NCBI GenBank assembly: GCA_902787555.1
Contig: CADAGO010000027.1
Location: 1 to 35,110, forward strand
Length of the DNA stretch: 35,110 nucleotides
Source: an uncultured Bacteroidales bacterium
GTDB lineage: Bacteria > Bacteroidota > Bacteroidia > Bacteroidales > Bacteroidaceae
Reading direction: 5' to 3'
Shown in pieces: positions 7,127-16,883 of this stretch. Under the pieces are notes generated by a model. It saw only the letters and a list, made by a program, of their open reading frames with translations. It ran no database searches and was not told the origin of the DNA. Made by a program: the position numbers and the translations under genes. Positions within the stretch are counted from its first letter, which is position 1; every line of letters begins with the position of its first letter.

Positions 7127-9592
7127 TTACTTAATCACATATTTCTTTCCTTCTTTTATATAGATGCCTTTTGAAGTTGGTCTATACATGAGGCGGCCAT
7201 CGGGGTTGTACCAGGATTCATTCCCTTCGCCATAAGAAGACGGGGTATGAGTGAGGTTTACTTTGGTTGTCAATCCTACCTGATAAAGCAGGCGGTCATA
7301 GTTGTAGTAGCCTCCGTTAACAAACGGCATAGCTTCAGTGAGCATGTCATTGTTTGTGAAAATAAGTTCCACAGGGGACTTATCAGTAGTCGACGGACCT
7401 GTCCAGCGCCATATCTTCCGACCGTTGGCAGTAGTGCCGACCAATGTGCAAAGGTCTCCGTTCTTGGGGTTAAACAGATCGATTGTGGTGTCATCATTCA
7501 TACGCACCTTACAATAGATAGGGTCATCCCAACAGAAACGAGGCTGTTCGAAGTAAGCATAATAACAGCCGTCAACACTTGTCACACAAGCAGGAGCATC
7601 TGCAGGCTGAACATAGTCAGGCACTTCAGGGGTATGCAACGGCTTGGCATCTACGTCAGGAAAGACGGTAAGGCGCAACTCCGTACTGCCGTATGGCACA
7701 AGATCGATATATTTCGTCTCATCACTCAGCAAGGTCAAATGGCCTTGTTTAGGTAGTGCTGGTGTGAAACGGTCATCTTCCAGATTCCATGCTATCTGCT
7801 TTACTGGAATTCGTAAGTTTATACATGTATAGTCGCGATCAAATGGGATAGTTCCACCTATCTCTTCGATTGCCTGATTGTTCACTTCGATGTCCCGACC
7901 ATCATCAGCGTATGCATAGTTAAAGTTACCCGTAGGGGTAATGTTCCAACACTTGAAGTCTGGATTCTCTGGTTTCTTGCCGTGCATATTAGCATATTCT
8001 TCGGTGTCTTCAATCATCTGCTGTGGGATGGCATAAGCATAAAGCAGCGGACCACGCTGGAAGTAGATGCCCTGACCCTCGAGTGTTTTCTTCTCCACTG
8101 CCATCAACAGGTTCAGTGTGATTACATCTCCGCTCTTCACTTCATTGGGTAACTTCACAAACGTACCTGCAGGCAACACTAAGTTAGCAGGAATTCCATT
8201 CATGGCAACTGAAGCTGAAGCACACCATGAGGGGATACGCAACGTCAGAGGAATTGTGGCACCCTCTGCACCGCTGATTGTGAAGGTCAGCGTCTCTGTG
8301 AAGGGATAATCCGTCTCACACGTGATGGTTACATTTCCCTTATCAGTAGGGAACGTAGCCTGACTCGGTCCATAGATAGCAGCAACCGCCCCACCCTCAC
8401 TGTCTGTCATCCACATACGACTTACAAAGTTGGGTAGCATACGGTTCACGTTACCCGAACAACATTCCGTCTCATGTGTTGGACGATAGGCCATCCACGT
8501 AGAACCATGTTTATAGAGGTTGTGGTTCGATGAACCTGTGGCGATGAACTGGTTAACAGACGAGAAATACTGTAAAGAACGGAAGTCTTTGGTGATAGCA
8601 CCCATTCCAGCGTTGTAGATAGCCTGCTCTATCTTGTCTGCCCACTCAGCCTCACCCGTCACTTGCAGGAAGTGGAACAGTGTCCATGTGTAGTCAACGA
8701 TGACACAAGTCTCGTGACTTACACTAATGTTATTGCCATATAGGAACTCGGCACTCGAAGGCACGCCATCGGGCAGCATCGACTCACGTTCCACCTTGCG
8801 GATGGCAGTCATCGCCAAATCCAAATAGTGCTGTTTGCCTGTATATGCATAGAGCAACAACGGCAGTTTTAGCATTTCTGAAAACGTAACGCTATGCATA
8901 TAGAATGGCTCGTCGCTCAAGATAGCAGTTTCATCCACAGCAAACTTATCTTGGATAGCCCAAGCATCCTCTGCCAACTTCAGCAATTTTGCATTGCCTG
9001 TTTTTCCGTATGTCCATAATATGCCTTCAATCGACATGATGTTACGTCCGCCAACGATACCTCCGGCAAGATCCGTAGGCGTGAAGTTCAGGTAGTGTTT
9101 CTCTAAAGCAAGAGGAATACGCTCATCGCCATCATGCTCGTACTTCGCCTGCAACACACGGAAGAATACCGACATAGGCCAAGTGATGCCGACCAGCGTA
9201 GAATTGCCCAGCACACCGTTCTTGTCGGGATGTGCCAGCGTATATTCGATACCTTCCATCGCTTGACTGACCATCTCTTCGGTATTCAGTTCATAGCCCA
9301 GTTTCAATAGTCCCTCTGTGTAATACGCCGTCTGTTCGTAACGCCACCAGTTATCACCATAGCTCTCGTCAGGACGTGATATCTCGCCCGCCCATAGGCA
9401 AGAATTATAAGGATACGATAAAGCCTCTGGATGCCCTGTCAAACCATCGTGCTGTCGCTGCAACATTGTCTGCAACCATCCCCTTGGATGCATGTCAGAG
9501 ACATCCCCCGTTTTAAACGTGCTGTTGCCCTGAGCACAAGTTACAATACTAAAGCAAAGTGAGGCAACAAGTGTCATCAAGCCTCTATTCAT
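7127..9592 (-). CDS. GH127-like (DUF1680) beta-L-arabinofuranosidase family protein with C-terminal accessory modules
   Basis: Translation from 9592 gives a signal peptide (MNRGLMTLVASLCFSIVTCA, then QG) and about 821 residues. The DUF1680 alpha/alpha-barrel covers about residues 30-600. The zinc and nucleophile residues known for HypBA1-type GH127 are present: HETC (Glu294, Cys296) and ETECCSGNVNR (Cys377, Cys378). A further region with FTNNDMLTEAMPFVNGGYYN (about 740-775) resembles starch-binding CBM26-like modules. The C-terminus GRLMYRPTSKGIYIKEGKKY then VIK is a sorting-like tail. The expected substrate is L-arabinofuranose, or a related sugar, at chain ends outside the cytoplasm; specificity is not provable here. 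The start overlaps the upstream small gene by ATGA, implying translational coupling. A longer start at 9643 would bury the signal peptide. Confidence 0.88.
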   Translation of the reverse strand: MNRGLMTLVASLCFSIVTCAQGNSTFKTGDVSDMHPRGWLQTMLQRQHDGLTGHPEALSYPYNSCLWAGEISRPDESYGDNWWRYEQTAYYTEGLLKLGYELNTEEMVSQAMEGIEYTLAHPDKNGVLGNSTLVGITWPMSVFFRVLQAKYEHDGDERIPLALEKHYLNFTPTDLAGGIVGGRNIMSIEGILWTYGKTGNAKLLKLAEDAWAIQDKFAVDETAILSDEPFYMHSVTFSEMLKLPLLLYAYTGKQHYLDLAMTAIRKVERESMLPDGVPSSAEFLYGNNISVSHETCVIVDYTWTLFHFLQVTGEAEWADKIEQAIYNAGMGAITKDFRSLQYFSSVNQFIATGSSNHNLYKHGSTWMAYRPTHETECCSGNVNRMLPNFVSRMWMTDSEGGAVAAIYGPSQATFPTDKGNVTITCETDYPFTETLTFTISGAEGATIPLTLRIPSWCASASVAMNGIPANLVLPAGTFVKLPNEVKSGDVITLNLLMAVEKKTLEGQGIYFQRGPLLYAYAIPQQMIEDTEEYANMHGKKPENPDFKCWNITPTGNFNYAYADDGRDIEVNNQAIEEIGGTIPFDRDYTCINLRIPVKQIAWNLEDDRFTPALPKQGHLTLLSDETKYIDLVPYGSTELRLTVFPDVDAKPLHTPEVPDYVQPADAPACVTSVDGCYYAYFEQPRFCWDDPIYCKVRMNDDTTIDLFNPKNGDLCTLVGTTANGRKIWRWTGPSTTDKSPVELIFTNNDMLTEAMPFVNGGYYNYDRLLYQVGLTTKVNLTHTPSSYGEGNESWYNPDGRLMYRPTSKGIYIKEGKKYVIK

Positions 9593-9870
9593 TTTCCTGA
9601 ATCGCTCTGAGCCACTGTCGAAGCAGCATCCTTCTTTTGCCATCTCCGGTCTCTATAAGTTCTCCATTCCTGAGCCAGGAACTGTCCGAATTTCCATAAC
9701 AGGAAACCGACAATGAGTGCAATGACCACAAACATAATCGTATGGCAAATATGCCATGTAATTCCCCAACCTGCAAAATGATGACCATGAAAGAAATGTC
9801 CCACATGTTGACCACCTTTCGCACAACACTTGGCTATCGCTGAGCCTGCCAATAATAACATTGTATTCAT
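9589..9870 (-). CDS. Small His/Cys-rich membrane protein
   Basis: This 93-residue protein has a first hydrophobic segment (LLLAGSAIA), a Cys-Cys pair, a histidine-dense stretch GQHVGHFFHGHHFAGWGITW then HICH (about residues 20-43), one strong membrane helix (IMFVVIALIVGFLLW, about 45-60) and a charged, probably cytoplasmic tail. I do not recognise the family. It has a good promoter just upstream, and its stop overlaps the GH127 start as ATGA, so it is very likely translated. Clustered His and Cys next to a membrane helix could bind a metal or haem, but this is inference. Met4 is an alternative start. Confidence 0.72.
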   Translation of the reverse strand: MNTMLLLAGSAIAKCCAKGGQHVGHFFHGHHFAGWGITWHICHTIMFVVIALIVGFLLWKFGQFLAQEWRTYRDRRWQKKDAASTVAQSDSGK

Positions 9871-9899
9871 ATTCTTTTAAGTTTAGTATTATTCGACTG

Positions 9900-9931
9900 C
9901 AAATATACAATGTTTGTTTGAATTAACCAAA
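9900..9931 (-). promoter_or_regulatory. Promoter of the small membrane protein-GH127-SDR-macro operon
   Basis: On the minus strand TTTG (9931-9928), 20 bp, then TATATTTG (9907-9900), about 30 bp before the 9870 start. This matches the TTTG-N20-TAnnTTTG Bacteroidota promoter. Confidence 0.72.
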
Positions 9932-9981
9932 ACAAATGACGAAAAAGTAAAAATTATAATGATTATTTAAGTTTCGCAAGC

Positions 9982-10228
9982 TCAACATAGGAAGTTATCG
10001 CAGTCTTTGACCGCTTGGAATTTATCACAATGTTCGAAGTTATATGCTTTGCATGTAGTTAACCAGCTTTCGCTCGTGAATGTTATGCCTTGCAGCAGGA
10101 CGCTACTCAAGCACCTGCCATCTATTGTCTAGCACGAAGTACTTAACTTCCTTTTTAATATCTATAGAAACTAACTGTACGTAGCTAGAAGATGGCGACA
10201 GAGATGATGTAACCACAGGAACAGACAT
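9982..10228 (-). other. Possible degraded coding remnant in the gyrA upstream spacer
   Basis: Two short minus-strand frames look protein-like. The first runs from ATG 10228 to a stop at 10103 (41 codons, starting MSVPVVTSSLSPSSSYVQLV and ending VLDNRWQVLE). The second, in another frame, runs to a stop at 9982 and ends AYNFEHCDKFQAVKDCDNFLC. They abut and partly overlap, as if one gene were frameshifted, or they may be two unrelated short frames. I recognise neither, and no start signal is clear. The rest of the 9871-10517 spacer holds the 9900-9931 promoter, a hairpin and the gyrA promoter. Confidence 0.3.
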
Positions 10229-10322
10229 TGGGGCAATAATAGTATTTGTCAGCCCAATGAATAGTTTGCGGAATTTAGGGCTTATTAAGAAGTTTTAAGG
10301 CTTTCTTGTGTTGCACTCGATA

Positions 10323-10364
10323 CCCCCTCGATTTTGAACCTAAAATGCAAAATCGGGGCTTTTT
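10323..10364 (+). terminator. Terminator-like hairpin upstream of the gyrA promoter
   Basis: The arms ccccctcgatttt (10323-10335) and aaaatcgggg (10349-10358) pair with a two-base bulge around a 13-base loop and are followed by cttttt. The form fits an intrinsic terminator for plus-strand transcription, although no plus-strand gene is seen between 9871 and 10320. Confidence 0.5.
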
Positions 10365-10406
10365 CGCACGAATTTGGGCGTCTTGACAATATTTAACGCT
10401 GAAAAT

Positions 10407-10438
10407 TTTGTGGATATCAAGAAAATGTCTTAACTTTG
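10407..10438 (+). promoter_or_regulatory. gyrA promoter
   Basis: TTTG at 10407-10410, a 20-bp spacer, then TAACTTTG at 10431-10438 matches the Bacteroidota consensus. The start codon is 79 bp downstream of the -7 box, so the leader is about 70 bases. Confidence 0.8.
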
Positions 10439-10517
10439 TAGAAAAATAGGGGAATCCCTATTTGTCACTGCTAAACTAAGATTGAATTTAAACATCGAAT
10501 AATAAAAAGAAATTAAT

Positions 10518-13118
10518 ATGGTGGATCAGCAAGACAGAATTATCAAAGTGGACATCAACGAAACGATGAAGTCTTCATACATCGACTACTCTATGTCGGT
10601 GATTGTTGCGCGTGCGTTGCCTGATGTCAGAGATGGATTCAAACCTGTTCATCGTCGTATTCTTTTCGACATGATGGAACAGGGCATTACTTCGGACAAA
10701 CCAACAAAGAAAAGTGCACGTATCGTGGGTGACGTGCTCGGTAAGTATCACCCACATGGCGACTCTTCAGTATATGGTGCGCTGGTACGTCTGGCTCAGC
10801 CTTGGGCGATGCGTTACACACTGGTGGACGGACAAGGTAACTTCGGTTCAGTCGACGGTGACGGTGCAGCAGCCATGCGTTACACTGAGGCACGACTCAC
10901 TAAGTTGGGCGAGGTGATGATGGACGACCTGTATAAGGACACCGTGGATTTCCAACCGACGTATGACGACTCGAACACAGAGCCTACCGTCCTCTCTACC
11001 AAGATACCTAACCTCCTCGTCAATGGTGCCACAGGTATTGCAGTAGGTATGGCCACGAATATTCCGACCCATAACCTCAGCGAGGTAATCGACGGATGTG
11101 TGGCATATATCGACAATCCCGACATTGATACCGACGGATTGATGCAGTATGTCAAAGGTCCGGATTTCCCGACAGGTGGTATCATCTGTGGTGTAGATGG
11201 CATACGTGAAGCATACGACACAGGTCGTGGACGTATTGTCATCCGTTCGAAGACAGAGTTTGAGACTGATGGACAGCATGAGAAGATTATCGTCAATGAG
11301 ATACCTTATAATGTAAATAAGTCGGAACTCATCAAGCGTATTGCCGACCTGGTCAACGAGAAGAAGATTGAAGGTATCAGCAACGTAAACGATGAATCGG
11401 ACCGTGAGGGTATGCGTATCGTGATAGACCTGAAGCGCGATGCCAACTCCAACGTGGTGCTCAACAAGCTCTACAAGATGACAGAACTGCAGAGCAGTTT
11501 CAGTGTCAACTGTATTGCCATCGTACGCAAACGTCCAAAGCTTCTGACGCTGAAAGACTGCATCAAAGAGTTCATCGAACATCGTCATGATGTAACCATC
11601 CGCCGTACGAAGTTTGACAAGAAAAAAGCTGAAGAGCGTGCACACTTGCTCGAAGCACTTATCATTGCCAGCGATAACATCGACGAGGTGGTACAGATTA
11701 TCAAGTCGTCGAAGACTCCACAGGAGGCTCAGACCCGCTTGATGGAACGCTTTGGCTTCGATGAGGCTCAGGCTAAGTATGTGGTTGATATGCGTCTCAG
11801 CCAACTGACCGGTCTGCAGCAGGAGAAACTCCATGCTGAGTACAACGACCTGTTGAAACTGATCGAATACCTCCAGCAGATTCTCGACGACCCAGAACTC
11901 TGCAAGAAGGTGATGAAGGACGAGCTGATCGAAGTAAAAGAGAAATATGGTGACGAGCGTAAGACAGTCATCGACCCACGTGGCAGCCAGAACTTCAACC
12001 CAGAAGACTTCTATGCCGACGATGCTTGTGTTGTGACCATCTCACACCTCGGCTATATCAAGCGCACACCACTCACCGAATTCCGCACACAGGCTCGTGG
12101 TGGAGTAGGCAGTAAGGGAGGAAGCGCTCGCGATACCGACTTCATAGAGCACATCTACCCTGCTACAGGACACAACACCATGATGTTCTTCACCCAGAAG
12201 GGACGTTGCTACTGGATGAAAGTATACGATATTCCAGAAGGAGGAAAGACCTTCAAGGGACGTGCTGTGCAGAATATGCTCAACATCGATTCAGATGATA
12301 AGGCAACAGCATTCATCTGTATCAAGAATATTAACGATCAAGAGTTTGTCGATAACCATAACCTGATGTTCTGTACGAAGATGGGTGTTGTAAAGAAGAC
12401 GGCATTTGCCAACTATGCTCGTCCACGTTCAACAGGTATTATCGCCATCAACCTCAACGAAGGCGATATCGTAAAGGATGTACTCCTTACCAGTGGAACT
12501 GACGAGATTATGATTGCCAGCCGCGATGGACGTGCCATCCGATTCGTAGAGAACACCGTTCGCGTCATGGGACGTAGTGCTACAGGTGTACGTGCCCTCA
12601 AGCTCAATGGTCCGGAAGACGAAATCGTAGGTATGATTTCCCTCCAGAAGCCAGAAGGCTTTAGCGAAGAGGAAATGGCAAACGACCCAACGATACCTAC
12701 CGTACTCGTCGTCAGCGAAAACGGTTATGGAAAGCGCAGCTCAATTTTCGACTACCGCATCACCAACCGTAACGGAAAAGGAATCAAGACCCTCAACATC
12801 ACAGAAAAAACTGGCAAGCTTATTGCTATTAAGAGTGTGACTGACGATGACGACCTCATGATTATCAATCGTAGTGGTATTGCCATTCGTCTGGCACTCA
12901 AGACCGTACGCATTCAGGGACGTAACACTCAGGGTGTAACCCTCATCAACCTCAAGAAGCGCAACGATGCTATTTCGAGCGTTTGCAAAGTCGAGCATGA
13001 AGAAGTGGAGGGCGATGATGAGAATGCAGTTCCCGATGCTGACGGACAAACCAATATGACGTATAAAGAGAATCCGGAAACGGAAGCTACTGATAACGAA
13101 AACGAAAATCAAAACTAA
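10518..13118 (+). CDS. gyrA: DNA gyrase subunit A
   Basis: This 866-residue protein has the full GyrA layout: winged-helix/tower and breakage-reunion domain (about 10-490), then the six-bladed beta-pinwheel C-terminal domain (about 500-830) with a GyrA-box-like motif (QARGGVGSKGG, about 532-542), then a long acidic tail rich in Glu, Asp and Asn. The catalytic tyrosine is Tyr122 (AAAMRYTEARL). The quinolone-determining stretch KYHPHGDSSVYGALVRLAQP has Ser83 but Gly at position 87, where E. coli has Asp. With GyrB it introduces negative supercoils using ATP. Gyrase rather than ParC is inferred from the GyrA-box-like motif and length. It is followed after 21 bp by the TPR gene, probably in the same transcript. 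Confidence 0.97.
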   Translation: MVDQQDRIIKVDINETMKSSYIDYSMSVIVARALPDVRDGFKPVHRRILFDMMEQGITSDKPTKKSARIVGDVLGKYHPHGDSSVYGALVRLAQPWAMRYTLVDGQGNFGSVDGDGAAAMRYTEARLTKLGEVMMDDLYKDTVDFQPTYDDSNTEPTVLSTKIPNLLVNGATGIAVGMATNIPTHNLSEVIDGCVAYIDNPDIDTDGLMQYVKGPDFPTGGIICGVDGIREAYDTGRGRIVIRSKTEFETDGQHEKIIVNEIPYNVNKSELIKRIADLVNEKKIEGISNVNDESDREGMRIVIDLKRDANSNVVLNKLYKMTELQSSFSVNCIAIVRKRPKLLTLKDCIKEFIEHRHDVTIRRTKFDKKKAEERAHLLEALIIASDNIDEVVQIIKSSKTPQEAQTRLMERFGFDEAQAKYVVDMRLSQLTGLQQEKLHAEYNDLLKLIEYLQQILDDPELCKKVMKDELIEVKEKYGDERKTVIDPRGSQNFNPEDFYADDACVVTISHLGYIKRTPLTEFRTQARGGVGSKGGSARDTDFIEHIYPATGHNTMMFFTQKGRCYWMKVYDIPEGGKTFKGRAVQNMLNIDSDDKATAFICIKNINDQEFVDNHNLMFCTKMGVVKKTAFANYARPRSTGIIAINLNEGDIVKDVLLTSGTDEIMIASRDGRAIRFVENTVRVMGRSATGVRALKLNGPEDEIVGMISLQKPEGFSEEEMANDPTIPTVLVVSENGYGKRSSIFDYRITNRNGKGIKTLNITEKTGKLIAIKSVTDDDDLMIINRSGIAIRLALKTVRIQGRNTQGVTLINLKKRNDAISSVCKVEHEEVEGDDENAVPDADGQTNMTYKENPETEATDNENENQN

Positions 13119-13139
13119 AACCAATTAAATTGAATAGTT

Positions 13140-14363
13140 ATGAAACGAGTATTATTCATCTGCACGATGTTAGCAGCATGCTCAACATTGTTCGCACAAA
13201 AGTATGCAGTGATCGATGCCAACAACACCCTCACTGAAGCTTGTCGTGACTCACGTAACATCGACTACAGGCTCGTCAACAAAGCATGGAGTGATATTCA
13301 GCAGTGTATGACCAACGAGAAGAGTAAGGATTATTACGACACATGGAGAGTGGCAGCCAAGATCAAGAACATCCTAACCTACAAACTCTATCAGGATGGA
13401 CAAAAAAGCACTCTCGACACTCTGCAGTATTTCGGAGGATTGAGCGACATCCTTTCGTACTACTCAAATGTTGAGAAATGTCTTACAACACCTAACGAGA
13501 AGGGTAAACTGCCCGTGAAGGAAGCTGAATACAAGGAAATCCACCAGGATATCCTGCAGCAGGCAACCTCCATGCGTTCGCAGATTCTTACCGGAGCTTG
13601 CGCAATGGTGAACGGACATCCCGACGGAACAATGAAGTTTCTCGACCAGTACTTCCAGACTTTCGACGACCCATTGTTCAAGGAACTGAACCTCAACGAG
13701 ACCGACACACTTCGCGAAAGTGCCTATCTCTATTACGGTATGGCTATGAAGAACAAGGCCGTTACTTGGGAAGATACAGTGAAGTATCTCGACTGGTACG
13801 AGAAAGTACTTGCATCGCCAACCTATGGCAACTACACTTGCGTAGAGCTGATGAACACGTACAAGGATCACGGTGATATGGAGAAGTGGGAAAAGTACTG
13901 CCGCTATGCAGCTGAGCACTACAACGATGTACAGTTCCCGAAACTCCTTGTGCAGGAAAAAGTCCGTCAGGACAAGAACGATGAAGCCTTGAAACTTTGC
14001 GACGAAATGGCAAAACTCTACCCACAGGAGATTTATTTCGTCGAGACAAAGGCGCTGATGGTATTCAACGACAAGAAATATCGCGAAGCCATCGATATCT
14101 TCAAGAAACTCATCGAGATCGACCCGACTTACGGACGTGCATGGACTTCACTCGGCACTTGCTACTATCAGATAGCAATGGAAAACAAGAACAACATTCC
14201 AGAGTGTAAGAAATGGCTCAACGAAGCGATTCCTTGCTATAAGAAGTCAGAGGAAGTAGAACCTGATAATCCTGTCCTCTGGGGCAACTATCTCTATCGC
14301 TGCTATCATGCGTTGTCCGACAAGGCCAACGAACAGAAGTATGCAAAGTACAAGGATGCATAG
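13140..14363 (+). CDS. Secreted/periplasmic tetratricopeptide-repeat protein
   Basis: This 407-residue protein starts with a signal peptide (MKRVLFICTMLAACSTLFAQ). The C-terminal half contains TPR-like helices, clearest at KYREAIDIFKKLIEIDPTYG then RAWTSLGTCYYQIA (about 300-345) and KWLNEAIPCYKKSEEVEPDN (about 357-376). TPR domains serve as protein-binding scaffolds; no catalytic motif is present. It lies 21 bp after gyrA and is followed by an intrinsic terminator, so it probably ends the gyrA transcript. Its biological partner is unknown. Confidence 0.85.
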   Translation: MKRVLFICTMLAACSTLFAQKYAVIDANNTLTEACRDSRNIDYRLVNKAWSDIQQCMTNEKSKDYYDTWRVAAKIKNILTYKLYQDGQKSTLDTLQYFGGLSDILSYYSNVEKCLTTPNEKGKLPVKEAEYKEIHQDILQQATSMRSQILTGACAMVNGHPDGTMKFLDQYFQTFDDPLFKELNLNETDTLRESAYLYYGMAMKNKAVTWEDTVKYLDWYEKVLASPTYGNYTCVELMNTYKDHGDMEKWEKYCRYAAEHYNDVQFPKLLVQEKVRQDKNDEALKLCDEMAKLYPQEIYFVETKALMVFNDKKYREAIDIFKKLIEIDPTYGRAWTSLGTCYYQIAMENKNNIPECKKWLNEAIPCYKKSEEVEPDNPVLWGNYLYRCYHALSDKANEQKYAKYKDA

Positions 14364-14393
14364 TTCATTCCCACAATACATTTCTCTCATAGA

Positions 14394-14427
14394 AAAAGCG
14401 CATGACAAACAATCATGCGTTTTTTTT
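14394..14427 (+). terminator. Intrinsic terminator of the gyrA-TPR unit
   Basis: The arms gcgcatga and tcatgcgt flank a 7-base loop (caaacaa) and are followed by a run of eight T (14420-14427). Confidence 0.85.
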
Positions 14428-14437
14428 GTACTTTATC

Positions 14438-14468
14438 TTTGTCATGTCAAATCTTTATTGTAGCTTTG
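14438..14468 (+). promoter_or_regulatory. Promoter of the GH35-rfb operon
   Basis: TTTG (14438-14441), 19 bp, TAGCTTTG (14461-14468), 27 bp before the GH35 ATG. It directly follows the preceding terminator. Confidence 0.75.
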
Positions 14469-14495
14469 TAGTCGGAAATTAACTAACAACGAATT

Positions 14496-16883
14496 ATGAG
14501 GAAATCATTATTGACACTCGCTTTGGCACTCTCGACTTGTGTTGCCTGGGCACAAAAGGGAACATTTGAAGCCGGTAAGGGAACCTTCTTACTCAACGGA
14601 AAGCCTTTCATCGTGAAGGCAGCAGAAGTACACTACCCACGTATTCCACGCCCCTACTGGGAACATCGCATCCAGATGTGCAAGGCTCTTGGTATGAACA
14701 CTTTGTGTCTGTATGTATTCTGGAACATCCACGAGCAGCGTGAAGATGAGTTCAACTTCACAGACAACAATGATGTAGCTGCTTTCTGTCGTCTGGCACA
14801 AAAGAATGGCATGTATGTCATCGTGCGTCCAGGTCCATACGTATGTGCAGAATGGGAAATGGGAGGTCTTCCTTGGTGGCTACTGAAGAAGAAGGACATC
14901 AAGCTGCGTGAGCAGGACCCTTATTTCATGGAGCGAGTGAAGATCTTCGAGGAGAAGGTGGGTGAACAGCTCCGTCCACTGACTATTCAGAACGGAGGTC
15001 CCATCATCATGATTCAGGTAGAGAACGAATATGGCTCGTATGGTACAGATAAGCCCTACGTAAGTGCCATCCGTGATTGCCTACGTGGCATCTATGGCAA
15101 AGAATTGGCGCTCTTCCAGTGCGACTGGAGCAGCAACTTCGAGCAGAATGGTCTGGATGACCTCGTATGGACCATGAACTTCGGTACAGGAGCTAATATC
15201 AACGATCAGTTCCGTCGTTTAGGCGAACTTCGTCCTGATGCACCAAAGATGTGTTCTGAGTTCTGGAGCGGTTGGTTCGACAAGTGGGGAGCTCGCCATG
15301 AGACCCGTCCTGCAAAAGATATGGTGGACGGGATGGACGAGATGCTCTCGAAAGGTATCAGTTTCTCGCTCTATATGACTCACGGAGGTACTTCATTCGG
15401 TCATTGGGCTGGAGCCAACTCTCCTGGCTTTGCACCCGATGTGACCTCTTACGATTACGACGCCCCCATCAACGAATACGGTCTCGCTACACCTAAGTTC
15501 TGGGAATTGCGCACCATGATGCAGAAATACTCAGACAAGAAACTCCCCGCTGTTCCCAAGGCTCCGATGCCTATCATCACCATTCCAAAGTTCAAGCTGA
15601 CGGAGTTTGCACCCCTCATGATTTCGATGGACAATCCTGTCGAGGGAAGTCTGAAGACGTTTGAAGAGATGGACATGGGCTGGGGTACGATGGTTTACAA
15701 AACGATGCTGCCAGAAATCACCTCCGAGAGCGTCCTCTCCGGCGAGTTCCACGATTTTGCTCAGGTGTTCATCGACGGAAAGTATATTGGCAAGATTGAC
15801 CGTGTGAAGAACGAGAAGTCGATTACCATTCCTGCCATTAAGAAGAGATGCAGTTTGACTATCTTTGTCGAGGGTATGGGTCGCATCAACTTTGGACGTG
15901 CCATCAAGGACTTCAAGGGTATCGTAGGCGATGTCACGCTGACCACTGAGAACGACGACATGGAGATGGTGCTGACACCAAAGAACTGGACGAATTATGC
16001 CATCCCTGACGACTATGAGACTGCCAAGAAAGCCCTCGATTGGTCGAAGAGTGTTAACGACGATATTGCTGCGGGTAAGATGACAGAGCGCGTTCCAGCG
16101 CTTGCCCTTATGCATGACTATGAAAAAGTGAAGCAATTTAACGATTACACCATGCCAGGCTACCATCGTGGCTACTTCAACCTCACCAAGGTGGGTGACA
16201 CCTTCCTGAACTTCGAGACATGGGGAAAAGGACAAGTGTATGTGAATGGGCATCCGATGGGACGCATCTGGTCGATAGGTCCTCAGCAGACACTCTATGT
16301 TCCTGGCTGCTGGCTAAAGAAAGGAAAGAACGAAATCATTGTGCTTGATGTAGTAGGTCCTAAAGAAGCTGTAGTATGGGGACAGGCAGAACCCGAACTC
16401 AACAAACTGCAGCTGGAGAAGTCGAACAAGCATAATAACATAGGCGACAAGCCCGATCTTAACAGTGATACCCCCGCAGCACAGGGAGAGTTCAAGAGCG
16501 GAAACGGATGGCAAACCGTTAAGTTCAACGGTTCAAAAAAAGGATGTCTGCTCTGTCTCGAAGCATCATCGACTCAAGCAGGTGATGACGTAGTGGCTAT
16601 AGCAGAGATTTATGCTCTCGGTGCAGATGGCAAACGTCTTTCTCGTGAACCTTGGACAACCAAATATGCTGACAGCGAAGACGAGAACGGTAATCATACA
16701 GGTGACAAGGTGTTTGACCTGCAGGAGTCTACCTATTGGAAGACCGTCAAAGGTGCAGGATTCCCACACCTGCTCGTTATCGATTTTGGCAGCGAACAGA
16801 CTATAACAGGATTTGAATATCTTCCTCGTGCAGAACAAGGTGCACCAGGAAGCATCAAGAATTATAAGATTTACGTGAAATGA
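14496..16883 (+). CDS. Glycoside hydrolase family 35 beta-galactosidase with F5/8-type C domain
   Basis: This 795-residue protein has a signal peptide ([20 protein letters not shown]). The GH35 TIM barrel (about 25-350) has the conserved start FLLNGKPF and motifs [25 protein letters not shown] and [14 protein letters not shown]. By family knowledge the acid/base is Glu178 and the nucleophile Glu255. Beta-sandwich regions follow (about 380-620), then a C-terminal discoidin/F5/8 type C module (about 660-795, ending [17 protein letters not shown] and KIYVK). It should cleave terminal beta-galactosides in the periplasm or at the surface. Its TGA overlaps the rfbA ATG (ATGA), so the two genes are translationally coupled, which is an unusual pairing. 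Confidence 0.93.
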   Translation: MRKSLLTLALALSTCVAWAQKGTFEAGKGTFLLNGKPFIVKAAEVHYPRIPRPYWEHRIQMCKALGMNTLCLYVFWNIHEQREDEFNFTDNNDVAAFCRLAQKNGMYVIVRPGPYVCAEWEMGGLPWWLLKKKDIKLREQDPYFMERVKIFEEKVGEQLRPLTIQNGGPIIMIQVENEYGSYGTDKPYVSAIRDCLRGIYGKELALFQCDWSSNFEQNGLDDLVWTMNFGTGANINDQFRRLGELRPDAPKMCSEFWSGWFDKWGARHETRPAKDMVDGMDEMLSKGISFSLYMTHGGTSFGHWAGANSPGFAPDVTSYDYDAPINEYGLATPKFWELRTMMQKYSDKKLPAVPKAPMPIITIPKFKLTEFAPLMISMDNPVEGSLKTFEEMDMGWGTMVYKTMLPEITSESVLSGEFHDFAQVFIDGKYIGKIDRVKNEKSITIPAIKKRCSLTIFVEGMGRINFGRAIKDFKGIVGDVTLTTENDDMEMVLTPKNWTNYAIPDDYETAKKALDWSKSVNDDIAAGKMTERVPALALMHDYEKVKQFNDYTMPGYHRGYFNLTKVGDTFLNFETWGKGQVYVNGHPMGRIWSIGPQQTLYVPGCWLKKGKNEIIVLDVVGPKEAVVWGQAEPELNKLQLEKSNKHNNIGDKPDLNSDTPAAQGEFKSGNGWQTVKFNGSKKGCLLCLEASSTQAGDDVVAIAEIYALGADGKRLSREPWTTKYADSEDENGNHTGDKVFDLQESTYWKTVKGAGFPHLLVIDFGSEQTITGFEYLPRAEQGAPGSIKNYKIYVK

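Noticed and set aside
9593-9643. Longer start (9643) for the GH127-like gene
   Set aside because: It would add 17 residues before a clear signal peptide and overlap the small gene by more than the typical ATGA.
10848-11834. 328-codon minus-strand frame within gyrA
   Set aside because: It lies opposite the catalytic core of GyrA, which is intact; its composition is that of a reverse-complement frame.
15531-16253. 240-codon minus-strand frame within the GH35 gene
   Set aside because: Antisense to a well-conserved glycosidase with no signals of its own.
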